A stretch of 39,056 nucleotides of DNA from Chitinophagales bacterium (GTDB lineage Bacteria > Bacteroidota > Bacteroidia > Chitinophagales > UBA2359). Shown here one piece after another: positions 7,338 to 16,908 of this stretch. Positions within the stretch are counted from its first letter, which is position 1. Every line of letters starts with the position of its first letter. Under the pieces are notes generated by a model. That model was given only the letters and a program-made list of their open reading frames with translations. It searched no databases and was not told the origin of the DNA. The position numbers and the translations under genes are program-made. Location of the stretch: positions 1-39,056 of the forward strand of contig JAEUUX010000062.1 of NCBI GenBank assembly GCA_016787295.1, read 5' to 3'.

Positions 7338-8819
7338 TTAATAGCGTCTGTTTTTCCATCGGCTTTGCGTAGGCATTGCGAGAGTCATTGTATCGGTAGC
7401 GCCTTTTTTGTTAGCATAATACTTAACTGCAATTAAAGCTGCAATACGCGCTTCATCGGAGTCAAAACGTTGGAGGTATTCTGGTTTAAAGTGTTTAGGA
7501 ATGAAATTAGTATCATAATGACCCGCAACAAAATCGCTTTGTTGCATGACCCACCTGCCAAACTTCAAAGTGTTTTCTACCCCAATAATATGGTATTCGT
7601 CAATAGCTGCCACCATTTTGTTCAAGGCTTCTTGGCGGTTGCTAGCATGTACAGACAATTTAGCCAACATTGGGTCATAGTAAATAGGAATGTTCATGCC
7701 TTCTTCAAAACCGTCATCAACCCGAATGCCTGCTCCTTGAGGCGGACGGTAAGTGTGCAGCGTACCAATGTCGGGCAAGAAATTGTTAGTAGGATCTTCG
7801 GCATACACCCTTAACTCTACGGCATGTCCATTAATCTGCAAGTCTTCTTGTCTAAACGATAAGGGATTACCTTTTGCCACTTCGATTTGTTCTTTTACAA
7901 TATCAATGCCCGTTATCCACTCCGTAATGGGGTGTTCCACCTGTAAGCGGGTATTCATTTCCAAAAAGTAATAGTTCATTTGGTCATCGACCAAGAACTC
8001 TACCGTTCCCGCACCCACATAGTTACACGCCCGTGCAGCATTTACCGCACTTTCACCCATGCGTTTACGCAAATCGGGGGTCATTAGCGGCGACGGAGCC
8101 TCTTCTATCACTTTCTGGTGACGGCGTTGAATCGAACACTCTCTTTCAAACAAATAACAGATATTGCCGTGCATATCCGCAAGTATTTGTATCTCAATAT
8201 GTCGCGGAGAACGCACATACCGCTCAATAAATACAGCTCCATTGCCAAAAGCTGCCACCGCCTCGCTAATAGCTCGCTGCATCTGCCCGTCCAATTCATC
8301 AATATTCTCCACAATTCGCATACCCTTGCCACCGCCTCCCGCCGACGCTTTTATCAATAACGGAAAACCCACTTCGACTGCAATCCGTTTTGCCTCATCA
8401 AGGTTGTCGATGGCTTCTGTTGTACCCGGCACCATAGGAATGTTGTACTGCAAAGCCGCGCGTTTCGCCGACAGCTTATCGCCCATCATCTGCATAGCTT
8501 CGGGTGACGGACCAATGAAATTGATGCCCGCCGCAGTGACTTTGCTCGCAAATGCAGCGTTTTCAGACAAAAAACCAAAGCCCGGATGTAAGCCGTCGAC
8601 ACCCAATTTCAAAGCCTCAGCAATGATGCGGTCGCCTTGCAAATATGATTCCGCAGACGGAGACTTGCCGATGTACACTGCTTCATCTGCAAAACGAACG
8701 TGCGGGGCATTGCGGTCGGCTTCCGAATATATAGCCACCGTCGCAATGCCCATAGATTTGATGGTTCGCATGATGCGTAAGGCAATTTCGCCTCTGTTAG
8801 CCACTAAAATTTTCTTCAT
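7338..8819 (-). CDS. accC: Biotin carboxylase (acyl-CoA carboxylase subunit)
   Basis: The 493-residue protein is a complete biotin carboxylase. The N-terminal MKKILVANRGEIALRI, the HPGFGFLSEN block (78-87), the ATP-grasp glycine loop GGGGKGMR (161-168) and EMNTRLQVEHPITE (287-300) are all present. It carboxylates biotin on a carrier protein using ATP and bicarbonate. It is about 45 residues longer than E. coli AccC, with a C-terminal extension after the biotin-carboxylase C domain. That length is often seen in propionyl- or acyl-CoA carboxylase alpha subunits, so the acyl substrate is uncertain. No biotin carrier (accB) or carboxyltransferase gene is adjacent in this window. Confidence 0.9.
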   Translation of the reverse strand: MKKILVANRGEIALRIMRTIKSMGIATVAIYSEADRNAPHVRFADEAVYIGKSPSAESYLQGDRIIAEALKLGVDGLHPGFGFLSENAAFASKVTAAGINFIGPSPEAMQMMGDKLSAKRAALQYNIPMVPGTTEAIDNLDEAKRIAVEVGFPLLIKASAGGGGKGMRIVENIDELDGQMQRAISEAVAAFGNGAVFIERYVRSPRHIEIQILADMHGNICYLFERECSIQRRHQKVIEEAPSPLMTPDLRKRMGESAVNAARACNYVGAGTVEFLVDDQMNYYFLEMNTRLQVEHPITEWITGIDIVKEQIEVAKGNPLSFRQEDLQINGHAVELRVYAEDPTNNFLPDIGTLHTYRPPQGAGIRVDDGFEEGMNIPIYYDPMLAKLSVHASNRQEALNKMVAAIDEYHIIGVENTLKFGRWVMQQSDFVAGHYDTNFIPKHFKPEYLQRFDSDEARIAALIAVKYYANKKGATDTMTLAMPTQSRWKNRRY

Positions 8820-8882
8820 AGTATTAGATATAAGTGAAATGTAAAAAAATAAAAAATGCTTGTTGGTTGCAGGATTTCATCT

Positions 8883-9470
8883 ATCAACCCTTCGGGGGTT
8901 CAAAACATCTGAAAGATTTCAGCTTTTAACCCTTCGGGGTTTCAAAACCCCCGAAGGGTTACGCATAACGTTCGAAACATTACGCATAACATTCGCAAGA
9001 TTTCAAAAAACACCAGAAACACACTTCTTAGCAGTTGCGAGCATATAGATAGCATTATTTTTTGGGCGTTTCCCTGCGGGTCGGGCTTTGCGGGGCTTCG
9101 CTAACGCTTCGGTGCAAGCACCAGCCTAACGGCTGCCCCTACAATCCCTAACGCGCTTCGCCATTCGAACGCTTTACCGCAATACTTTTTTATTAATGGC
9201 GGGCTAACGCCCTTGCCTATCGCCTGCAACAACCTAATTTTTAACTCTTTGGGGGTTCAAAACCCCCGAAGGGTTAGGTATAACGTTCGAAGCATTACGT
9301 ATAACGTTCGCAAGATTCCAGCTTTTAACCCTTCGGGGGTTCGAAACTTCCGAAAGGTTTTAACGTTTAACCCTTCGGGGGTTCGAAACCCCCGAAGGGT
9401 TAGGTATAACGTTCGAAGCATTACGTATAACATTCGCAAGATTTCAAAAAACGCCCAAAACACTTTTGCT
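8883..9470. repeat. Cluster of GC-rich palindromic intergenic repeats
   Basis: The block contains several copies of a hairpin built from AACCCTTCGGGGGTT and its complement. The stems are at 8928-8939/8949-8960, 9243-9257/9261-9275, an imperfect one at 9327-9360, and a perfect 15-bp stem with a 3-nt loop at 9369-9383/9387-9401. Each full hairpin is followed by a tail with GTATAACGTTCGAAGCATTA-like sequence and then a TTCGCAAGATTTCAAAAAAC segment, so the composite unit is repeated on both sides of the 105-bp repeat at 9063-9170. Open frames here are repeat artefacts. It fills the whole 660-bp gap between the MBL and accC genes. Confidence 0.85.
9063..9170 (+). repeat. 105-bp dispersed repeat, copy A
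   Basis: This runs from TGGGCGTTTCCCTGCGGGTC to CGCGCTTCGCCATTCGAAC. It is more than 90% identical by eye to copies at 22335-22435 (reverse orientation), 26831-26936 and 30860-30966. It contains the local stems GGTGC/GCACC and CAGCC-TAAC-GGCTG (9122-9135), enclosed by GGGGC/GCCCC. Confidence 0.9.
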
Positions 9471-9481
9471 ATCTGTTGCCA

Positions 9482-10324
9482 CTAATAATCTTTCAAATCA
9501 AAGCGACGTGCTATCACAAAATCGCCTTTATCTGTCATCGTAACGGTAGCAGCTTCGGTGTGCGGGTCATGCTCAAAAAACAAAATATGGTTCTCTTGCG
9601 CCGCGCGGGAGGTAAATTGCTGTTTTTCGGCAAGCGTTACCAACGGCTGCATATCATATCCCATCACATACGCCTGTTTGATGTGTCCCGCCGAAGGAAT
9701 TAGGTCGGCACAATAGACCAATGTAGTATCTTTATAAGCAATATGCGGCAACATCATGGCAGTTGTATGTCCATACACAAACTTTACAGCTATTTGGGGA
9801 TAAATGTAACTATTGTTAGCAGCAAATCGCAACACGCCCGCCTCTTGTAACGGCAGTATATTTTCGGATAGAAAAGACGCTTTTTCGCGTGCATTAGGTT
9901 GCAAAGCCGCTGCCCAATGCTCCTCGTTTGTCCAATAAAGCGCGTTAGGAAATGTAGGCGTGAGTATTCCTGCTTCGGTGCGTGTGACAGCCCCTCCAAC
10001 GTGGTCAAAATGCAAGTGCGTCAGAATAACATCGGTTATATCTTCGGCTTGCAAACCGTGCTGTTGCAACGACCCCAATAGCGTGTCATTGCCATGTAAG
10101 TCATAAAAACTAAAGAACTTTTCCGACTGCTTACTACCAATTCCCGTGTCGATGAGAATGCGTCTATTGTCATCAGTAATCGCTAACAAACACCGCATTG
10201 CCCATGTACAAAGATTCTTATCGTCGGCAGGATTAAGTTTTTGCCATATCACCTTCGGCACAACGCCAAACATTGCACCGCCATCAAGTTTAAAAAAGCC
10301 TGTGTTTATGGTATGTAACTGCAT
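9482..10324 (-). CDS. MBL-fold metallo-hydrolase
   Basis: This is a 280-residue protein if started at the ATG at 10324 (MQLHTINTGFFKLDGGAMFG), the usual beginning of this subfamily. The longer frame from 10405 adds a Lys/Asn-rich segment that does not look coding. The zinc-binding motif HLHFDH lies at residues 103-108, preceded by the ILIDTGIGS strand (57-64). The layout resembles lactonase- and quorum-quenching-type MBL hydrolases as well as general hydrolases of the superfamily, so the substrate cannot be named. No signal peptide is visible, so it is probably cytoplasmic. Downstream lies only the palindrome cluster. Confidence 0.85.
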   Translation of the reverse strand: MQLHTINTGFFKLDGGAMFGVVPKVIWQKLNPADDKNLCTWAMRCLLAITDDNRRILIDTGIGSKQSEKFFSFYDLHGNDTLLGSLQQHGLQAEDITDVILTHLHFDHVGGAVTRTEAGILTPTFPNALYWTNEEHWAAALQPNAREKASFLSENILPLQEAGVLRFAANNSYIYPQIAVKFVYGHTTAMMLPHIAYKDTTLVYCADLIPSAGHIKQAYVMGYDMQPLVTLAEKQQFTSRAAQENHILFFEHDPHTEAATVTMTDKGDFVIARRFDLKDY

Positions 10325-10514
10325 ATTGTTTAGAATGTTTATTTTGTTTGTTATTATTGGTTTTAGTAAAAAAAACGAAACGAATTGCCTTACTGTTGGC
10401 TGCAAAGCCTTTAAAATGCAGCAATTTTACCCATTTTGCACTCGCCAAAGGGTCAATGAAGGTAAATATCAGACGATTAGTAAGTATTTTAGCCCATTTT
10501 GCAAATACAATGTT

Positions 10515-12302
10515 TTAGTAAGACATCGTGACGCTCACGCTGCCGCTGCCGTTGCCATTCCACAAAACATCTACAGTATTAGTGCCTTGTCCGCTGACAA
10601 TAGTGCCACCTGTGATAGTCCATTGGTAAGTAGCGTTGGGTATGCTGGGCGTGCTGTATTGTCGCATTTCATTGTGACAAACAGTACTTGTAGCAAACAA
10701 CGAAGGCGCTACATTGACATGGATATTATCTATCAAACAATTATTAGCGCCGTCAATAACGCTATACACTGTTGGCGATGTGGGCGAAACAGTAATGCTT
10801 TGCGCCGTACTGCCGTTGCTCCACAAATAGTCTCCTTCCCACGACGCACTAAGCACTAAACTATTCCCCTGACAAAGTAACGTATCAGTGCTTATATTTA
10901 CATCTTTCATCATCGTAAATTGGTCATACACCGTGCCAGTGTCCGTAATAAATTTGGCATCTAAACGGTTGCCATCAACTTCTATCAACAACGAACCAGC
11001 TACTGCCGCCGTACCGAGATACATGGCATTGTGCGGGAACAGTCCTTGCGTTCCGCTTAACTTACCTGCCGAGCCAGCTACGACATATACAATTCCTTCA
11101 TTGCTGCTACTGTTAGCGTTTTTGATGTAAGGACAAGATTCAGGTGTGTTGTTATAGGCGCCGCTTGAGTGGCTGGCGTTGTGAATATAACTATCAAATG
11201 TTTCTTCCATGCCATAATGTCCGTGCATCAATTTGCTGCGTTCATAGCAGTGGCTATGTCCACACAGCACAAGGTCAACTTTGTATCGGTCTAATATAGG
11301 AATTACACGCTCTCTGATGTAGACAAGGTCGAGTTCCGTGTCCGAATTGTGAGACCCCATAGTATATGGAGGGTGATGCCAATACAATACAGTCCATTGT
11401 TGTTGGTTATTTTCGAGGTCGCTTTTGAGCCATTCGATTTGCGCACCAATTGTATCGTGCATCATCAAACCGTTGACTTTGCCGTAAGAGTTGAGGCTAA
11501 TGAAATGTATGTTGGCATAGTCAAAGCTGTAATAAGCTTCGGTTCCAGAAGCAACCCCGCCAATTTCGCTTTGGGTTGGAACAGTAAAGTTTTGGAAATA
11601 GGGAGTATCGGTGCTATTTTGGTCGGTGGTATTGTAGTAGTCGTGGTTGCCCGGTGTGGGGAAAATGGTAGTTTGTCGCATAAGATAGCCTTGCATGTAG
11701 GGTTCAAAGAATTTGCTTTGGTATTCCCAATCATGTCCACTATTGTAGGCATTATCTCCCAACAGCAGCCAGAGGTCGGTGTATTGTCCGTTAGTATAGT
11801 TTTGGTAAGCATTGAGGACGTTAGTTTGTGTGGTATAGCCCGTACCACAATCGCCTGTTGCCCAAATTCGAGTGGGTTTTTTGCTACCAATTGGTGGGGC
11901 GGTAATGAAATAATAAGAAGAGTCACTTTGCAAGGTATCGGTGCTTGTACCAATGGCATAATAGTATTTCGTATTAGCCTGTAGCCCGTTGAGTGCTACA
12001 CTATGTTCAATAACAAGTGCTGTATCGTTGCTTGTCCATGCGAGGTTGTCTATGGTATTGCCATAGGATACTTTGCTGTCGGCAGGCAAGTTGGTGCGCC
12101 AACGGATAATAATGCTGGTATCGGTGAGCATTTGTAGGTAACTACCGCGCGTGACAATGACCGAGTCATTGGTACTATTTGATGTTGTAGGCATAGCTGT
12201 TGCTTGTTGCAGTCCTACATCGGTCACCAACAAACTCCATAATAGCCACAAAATAACTATGCAGCAAAATTGTTGGATATATTTACTATGATAAGTTGTC
12301 AT
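10515..12302 (-). CDS. Secreted purple-acid-phosphatase-like metallophosphoesterase
   Basis: The protein has 595 residues from the ATG at 12302. The -7 promoter element at 12330-12337 would start transcription inside the longer frame, which supports this start. A hydrophobic signal segment (CCIVILWLLWSLLVT) leads to a fibronectin-like purple acid phosphatase N-terminal domain. The catalytic domain follows with ATGDCGTG, LLLGDNAYNSG, PGNHDYYN, YWHHPPYTMGSH and CGHSHCYERS, the full metal-ligand set of the calcineurin-like superfamily. The last 120 residues are Ig/PKD-like (YLWSNGSTAQSITVSP). The chain ends at VSVTMSY with no T9SS C-terminal domain, which is unusual for this architecture in the phylum. 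It probably hydrolyses phosphomonoesters outside the cell or in the periplasm. Confidence 0.85.
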   Translation of the reverse strand: MTTYHSKYIQQFCCIVILWLLWSLLVTDVGLQQATAMPTTSNSTNDSVIVTRGSYLQMLTDTSIIIRWRTNLPADSKVSYGNTIDNLAWTSNDTALVIEHSVALNGLQANTKYYYAIGTSTDTLQSDSSYYFITAPPIGSKKPTRIWATGDCGTGYTTQTNVLNAYQNYTNGQYTDLWLLLGDNAYNSGHDWEYQSKFFEPYMQGYLMRQTTIFPTPGNHDYYNTTDQNSTDTPYFQNFTVPTQSEIGGVASGTEAYYSFDYANIHFISLNSYGKVNGLMMHDTIGAQIEWLKSDLENNQQQWTVLYWHHPPYTMGSHNSDTELDLVYIRERVIPILDRYKVDLVLCGHSHCYERSKLMHGHYGMEETFDSYIHNASHSSGAYNNTPESCPYIKNANSSSNEGIVYVVAGSAGKLSGTQGLFPHNAMYLGTAAVAGSLLIEVDGNRLDAKFITDTGTVYDQFTMMKDVNISTDTLLCQGNSLVLSASWEGDYLWSNGSTAQSITVSPTSPTVYSVIDGANNCLIDNIHVNVAPSLFATSTVCHNEMRQYSTPSIPNATYQWTITGGTIVSGQGTNTVDVLWNGNGSGSVSVTMSY

Positions 12303-12329
12303 GGATTTAGACAAATTGGTTTTAGCGTG

Positions 12330-12337
12330 CAAATGTA
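12330..12337 (-). promoter_or_regulatory. -7 promoter element of the metallophosphoesterase gene
   Basis: On the minus strand TACATTTG matches TAnnTTTG. It lies 28 bases upstream of the chosen start and supports using the ATG at 12302. Confidence 0.5.
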
Positions 12338-12369
12338 CTATTTTTTATTAAGAAAGTGCCTTTTTAGCG

Positions 12370-12413
12370 CAAAAAATATGCCGCTGTACTTCCTGTAGAA
12401 GTCAGCGGCATAT
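12370..12413 (-). terminator. Rho-independent terminator of the 1405-residue protein gene
   Basis: ATATGCCGCTG-ACTTC (12376-12392, one bulged base at 12387) pairs with GAAGT-CAGCGGCATAT (12398-12413), a 16-bp stem with a 5-nt loop. On the minus strand a T run follows (plus A run 12371-12376). Confidence 0.75.
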
Positions 12414-12446
12414 TATGTTTAGGCATCAAGATGCACTATAAAAAGA

Positions 12447-15400
12447 TTATTCTTTCACAAACTTAGCAGTTGCTGTGCTTGCGCCTTCTGTAGCGGTTAA
12501 GAAATACATACCGCTTGGCAATTGCTCGGTGTTAAGGATAACATGGTTTACACCTGCTATAACTGTTTGTGTTTGTACGGTCACCAACTGACCAATAGCG
12601 TCAAACACTCGGATTTTAACTGCATTGGTATTAACCGTATTAATAACTATATCAACATAATTGTTAACAGGAACAGGAGATAATGCTCCAATACCAAATT
12701 TGATTTCACCACGTGTTAGGTTGATGGTATTGCAGAAATCAGCATCTCCGCTGTAGCTGTTGCCTACTATGCGGTAGTAGCTCATGCCGTTAGGTGCTTC
12801 TTTGTCCAAGTAGCTATAGTTAGTAGGTGCAAAAGTAGTACCGTTGCCGTCTACTGTAGCAATAGCTGTAAAGTTAACACCATCGGTAGAGCGTTCAACT
12901 GTAAAGAAGTTGTTGTCTGTTTCGACAACTGCCCATTTCAATAAGTTACCTTGTGTTGTCACTTCACCATTGAAAGATACACATTCGATGGATAGGATTT
13001 TACAATCGGTAAGAATGGTAGCGGTATCTGCACAACCGTTAGCATCTGTAACAAATGCGTCATAGGTAGCATCTTCTAAATCGGATTGTGAAGGAGCAGG
13101 ATCTGAACCATCATACTCTAAATTGAAGAATACGTTACCGTTAATCAGATATGGAGCTGCTCCGCCTTCGACATTTAGGGTAAGTGTAGCCGTTTTAGTG
13201 AGCGGATTACAAACTTTTACCCATGTAGCGCTTAATGGATCGTTCCAGTCTACCCGTGTACCCGCTGCTACTTTGGTGCAGAAGTCAGCAAGGTCGTCGA
13301 TGCTACCATCGCCGTCTTCGTCAGTACCTACTACGGCAGAGATGTAATATGTGCCGGGAGCTAATGAAGCGAAGCTAAATTGTCCGGTGGTATTTGTAGC
13401 GATAATAGTTCCTGCTGTGGTATCGGGGCTGGTGTGTAGCGCATAGATGAGGATAGCTCCGGGAGCTACTACTGCATCGGTGGTTGTTGCTCCGAATGTG
13501 CTACCACAAGGGTTGCCAGTAGGATCTAATGGCATTGTACCTGCATCGTTGTCACATTTAGAGCAAGTGGGCTGTCCTTCTGCTGTGGCGATACATCCGT
13601 TACCATCGGTCAATAAGATTTGGTAAGGAGTATCGTCAGGGAAGTTTTGCGTAAGAGTTTCGCCTGCTGTTAATGTTTGGTTGAAAGTACCTGACAGAGC
13701 ATAAGTACCTGTACCACCGCTTGCGCTTACAGTAAGGATGTATTCGCTGGTTGCATCGTCGCAATCTTCACTAACAGTCAATACTACTGGACCACCCCAG
13801 CTAACAGGAGTTCCTACGGAAATAAGGGTACATTCGTCGTTTAGGTTGTCGATAGTACCATCTTCGTCATGGTCATAACCAGCTACTGATGAAATGTAAT
13901 AAGTACCGGGAGCTAATGAGCTAAGGTCAAAAGAACCGTTAGCATCTGTGGCGATAACTGTACCTAATTCTTCGGTTGCGCTGGTGTGTAGATAATATAC
14001 TAAAATAGAACTATCTGCCAATACAAAACCTGTTGCGGTGGCTGTTACGATGTTTTGTTCGCAATCGAGCGTTGCAGCACCCATTGTACCTGCTTCGTTG
14101 TCGCATTTGCTACAAGTAGCATTGCCACTTGCTAAGGCTTGACAACCGTTATCGTCTGTAATGGAATAGTTATAGTTACTATCATCGGGAACTGTTGATT
14201 GTATGGTTTGTCCATAGGCAATGCTACCAGATACTTGTCCTTCAGATGTGTAGCTGAAGGTGTTATCATATTCGGGTAAGCCACCTGTTGGAGCGATAGA
14301 AAGAATTACTTCGCCTGTATTGTCATCACAACCTTCATCAACGTTCACTTGGATAGGCGTAAGGTGGTGAATAGCTGTTCCTTGTACGTCTAATTCGGCA
14401 CAGATAGTACCATCAGCAATTAGAGCGGCTACATCAAAACCAGTTGTTACACCTACTTGAACGGCTGCTAAGATAGTACTTGCTTGGTCTAATTGGAAAT
14501 TGAAAGCGTGGATAAGGTATTCGCCTGCGGGAAGTGCGGAGAAATCAAATACACTTGAACCATCTAAGTTAATGGCTTGGATAGTAAGATCAGGAACAGA
14601 AGTTAGAGCAAATACGGTACCATAGGCACCTGTTGCTGCACCACTTACGCTGATAGGTTGGTTGGTACCGCCTGCACAAACGAAAGGATTAAAACCATTG
14701 GGCAATACTATGGTACCAAAGTCTGCATCGCAAGTAGCTACTGCTTGTGCTTCAACAGCGATATTGAATTGACCAGCGGCTCCGCCACCTAGACTGTTAT
14801 AGTAATAGCCGTCAACAACAACATAATAGGTAACACCTACTTCTGTTTGTAGTGTGACAGTAGAAAGATAGTTTTCGCCGTCTATGTCATCGCCACAAGC
14901 TACTTCGGTGCCACCACAACTTACTGCATAAACACCTATTTGAGTATCAATGTTAGCATCTGTGGAGTCGATACCATTGATATTAGTGGTAAGGGTAATT
15001 TGTTCGCCTGTTCCTTGGAACATGAACCATACAGAATTGTCATAATAGTTGTCACCAGAACTTGGTGCATCACCGAAACAAGCAGGAGGAATAACACCTT
15101 CTTCACCTGTTGCTCCAACATTAGAGAATGGACCGTTTATAGCGCCATCAGTAACAGTAAGTTCAATGGCGTTGGCACATTCGTCGTTAGGTACGGCTGC
15201 GGTACATTCTGCTGCACTTAAATAGGTTACTGCTATGGGTGCGCCAATGTTTGAACTACAGCCTTCGTCTATGAAAGGATATGTATTGCCGCCTGATGCA
15301 ACAACATTGCTAAGGATAACAGGTATAACAACTACTTGTGATAAACCACCATAAGGAGAAGCACCGTCTACTTCCATAGACAAGTTGTCATCAGCGCCTA

Positions 15401-16664
15401 CAATTGCTACTACATCTTGTGTTGATGGGTCTAATACATAGAAAGCAACTTGTGGTGTATTACCATTTATTGTTAAGCCATAATCTACAGTGGTAGCATT
15501 AACACTAATAGTTACTACATCAGCAGGGCAAACTTCAAGTGCATCGTTACTTGTTAATTCTACGAAACCACAAGGATTTTCTGCTGCTTCTAAGCAGAAT
15601 TGTCCTGCTGCTCCGTCAAAACCGTCTACCATAATATAATAGGTAACACCTGCTTCGGTGGCAACGGTAACACCTGCGAAATAACCTGCTCCGTCTTGAT
15701 TTGTTGCCCCATAAGCGATGTCATCTTCGGAACAACCCAAAGAAGTAAGGTTGCTACAATCGCCAGAAAATACTTCCATTTGTGTATCACCGCCATCAAC
15801 ATAGCCTCCTTCTGTTAATAGGTCTATTCCGTTACATTCGGGGGAGGTGTAGAAGTGCCATGTTTGTCCGTCACCTACAAAGGTAAACCATAGGGAGTTG
15901 TCATCACTTGGGCCAGCTCCGCCAAAGTCGCCTTCTGCAAAGCAGTTGTCGATAATGCCAGCACCTGTTGCTTCGCTATTATCAAAAGGTCCATTTTCGG
16001 AGAATGGGTCAATAGTGGTAGCTCCGTCACATTCGTCGTTGCCAGAGCTTGCTCCTTGTACTGTAACAGTATAAGAAGGGATTTCGTCTACGGCGAGGCA
16101 GACATTGATGAAACCCGCAAAACTGGATACACAAACGATAGAGTCTACTACATGAACAACAGAGGGGACGGTGGCTTGACCACCACCTAAAAGACCGATT
16201 AGGGAGAAGAAATTGCCCAGTGTGCATTCAAAATTGGGGTCTTGAACCATGGGACAGAATGGGTCTGGTGGAGGTGTTGGACCGTTACAGATAACAGGTA
16301 ATAAGCCACAAACTGTGGTGATTTGGGTTTGGTTATAGGCAATGCCTGTAAAACCATAAGTACCTGCGGGAGAGGAAGAGAAGTCGTAAGAGCCGTCTTC
16401 TGTAAGCCCGAGAATAAAACCATTGGGGTCGGTAACTACATACGCATAGTCTGTAGTTCCTGTTCCTGTTGGGTCTGTTACAACAAGGTCACTTGCTTGA
16501 CTTTCGCCTTGGATAAAGACGTTGTTAGCGGGTCCCGTGGGATCACCTGCTGTTACGGTCGCGGCACAATCGCAAGACCGATAGGGAAATGTTTGCGCAT
16601 TTACTTGGAGATAAGACGCAATGAACAAACCCAATAGTACTAAGACTGATAGAGGTCTTTTCAT
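12447..16664 (-). CDS. Giant T9SS-secreted multi-domain protein
   Basis: The 1405-residue protein has a signal peptide (MKRPLSVLVLLGLFIASYLQ, cleavage probably after VNA). Two homologous modules begin with NDEC (about residues 210 and 493) and share SLWFTF/SVWFMF, a GxTYYIMVDG/GVTYYVVVDG strand and GAAGQF. Two tandem modules of about 180 residues then start with CSKCDN-AGTM (about 852 and 1035) and share YYLHTS/YALHTS, FSLAPGTYYIS-like strands and a final DxNGC. A fibronectin-like region follows (FFTVERSTDGVNF). The last 75 residues are a type-A T9SS sorting domain (VKIRVFDAIGQLV, LPSGMYFLTA, AKFVKE). It would be exported through the outer membrane and cell-surface attached or released. It shares modules with the protein at 31263-33956. 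No enzymatic domain is visible; adhesion is a guess. Confidence 0.85.
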   Translation of the reverse strand: MKRPLSVLVLLGLFIASYLQVNAQTFPYRSCDCAATVTAGDPTGPANNVFIQGESQASDLVVTDPTGTGTTDYAYVVTDPNGFILGLTEDGSYDFSSSPAGTYGFTGIAYNQTQITTVCGLLPVICNGPTPPPDPFCPMVQDPNFECTLGNFFSLIGLLGGGQATVPSVVHVVDSIVCVSSFAGFINVCLAVDEIPSYTVTVQGASSGNDECDGATTIDPFSENGPFDNSEATGAGIIDNCFAEGDFGGAGPSDDNSLWFTFVGDGQTWHFYTSPECNGIDLLTEGGYVDGGDTQMEVFSGDCSNLTSLGCSEDDIAYGATNQDGAGYFAGVTVATEAGVTYYIMVDGFDGAAGQFCLEAAENPCGFVELTSNDALEVCPADVVTISVNATTVDYGLTINGNTPQVAFYVLDPSTQDVVAIVGADDNLSMEVDGASPYGGLSQVVVIPVILSNVVASGGNTYPFIDEGCSSNIGAPIAVTYLSAAECTAAVPNDECANAIELTVTDGAINGPFSNVGATGEEGVIPPACFGDAPSSGDNYYDNSVWFMFQGTGEQITLTTNINGIDSTDANIDTQIGVYAVSCGGTEVACGDDIDGENYLSTVTLQTEVGVTYYVVVDGYYYNSLGGGAAGQFNIAVEAQAVATCDADFGTIVLPNGFNPFVCAGGTNQPISVSGAATGAYGTVFALTSVPDLTIQAINLDGSSVFDFSALPAGEYLIHAFNFQLDQASTILAAVQVGVTTGFDVAALIADGTICAELDVQGTAIHHLTPIQVNVDEGCDDNTGEVILSIAPTGGLPEYDNTFSYTSEGQVSGSIAYGQTIQSTVPDDSNYNYSITDDNGCQALASGNATCSKCDNEAGTMGAATLDCEQNIVTATATGFVLADSSILVYYLHTSATEELGTVIATDANGSFDLSSLAPGTYYISSVAGYDHDEDGTIDNLNDECTLISVGTPVSWGGPVVLTVSEDCDDATSEYILTVSASGGTGTYALSGTFNQTLTAGETLTQNFPDDTPYQILLTDGNGCIATAEGQPTCSKCDNDAGTMPLDPTGNPCGSTFGATTTDAVVAPGAILIYALHTSPDTTAGTIIATNTTGQFSFASLAPGTYYISAVVGTDEDGDGSIDDLADFCTKVAAGTRVDWNDPLSATWVKVCNPLTKTATLTLNVEGGAAPYLINGNVFFNLEYDGSDPAPSQSDLEDATYDAFVTDANGCADTATILTDCKILSIECVSFNGEVTTQGNLLKWAVVETDNNFFTVERSTDGVNFTAIATVDGNGTTFAPTNYSYLDKEAPNGMSYYRIVGNSYSGDADFCNTINLTRGEIKFGIGALSPVPVNNYVDIVINTVNTNAVKIRVFDAIGQLVTVQTQTVIAGVNHVILNTEQLPSGMYFLTATEGASTATAKFVKE

Positions 16665-16731
16665 TTTAATAATTTTAGCGTTTATAATTTAATTTAATTT
16701 TTGATGGAATGGGTTAAAAGCAAAGTTTGGG

Positions 16732-16761
16732 CAAAGATACGCATTTATTTTCAATGAACAA
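16732..16761 (-). promoter_or_regulatory. Promoter of the 1405-residue protein gene
   Basis: On the minus strand TATCTTTG (plus 16732-16739) matches TAnnTTTG, with TTG at plus 16759-16761 after a 19-base spacer. This is a well-formed Bacteroidota promoter about 68 bases upstream of the start. Confidence 0.6.
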
Positions 16762-16908
16762 GCACTTTAGCGTAAATTTTGTGCTATTTTTTTATCTTAG
16801 CGGGATTAAAGACGATAAAATAGCGTATTTTGTTGGGGATTAGGTTTGAAAAATGATGTATTGTCATTTAATTATTGCTAAAAGACAGTTTGATGACAAT
16901 TAAAGTAA

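Noticed and set aside
9213-9485. Open frames on both strands in the palindrome cluster
   Set aside because: They repeat the same peptide as the DNA repeats and occur on both strands.
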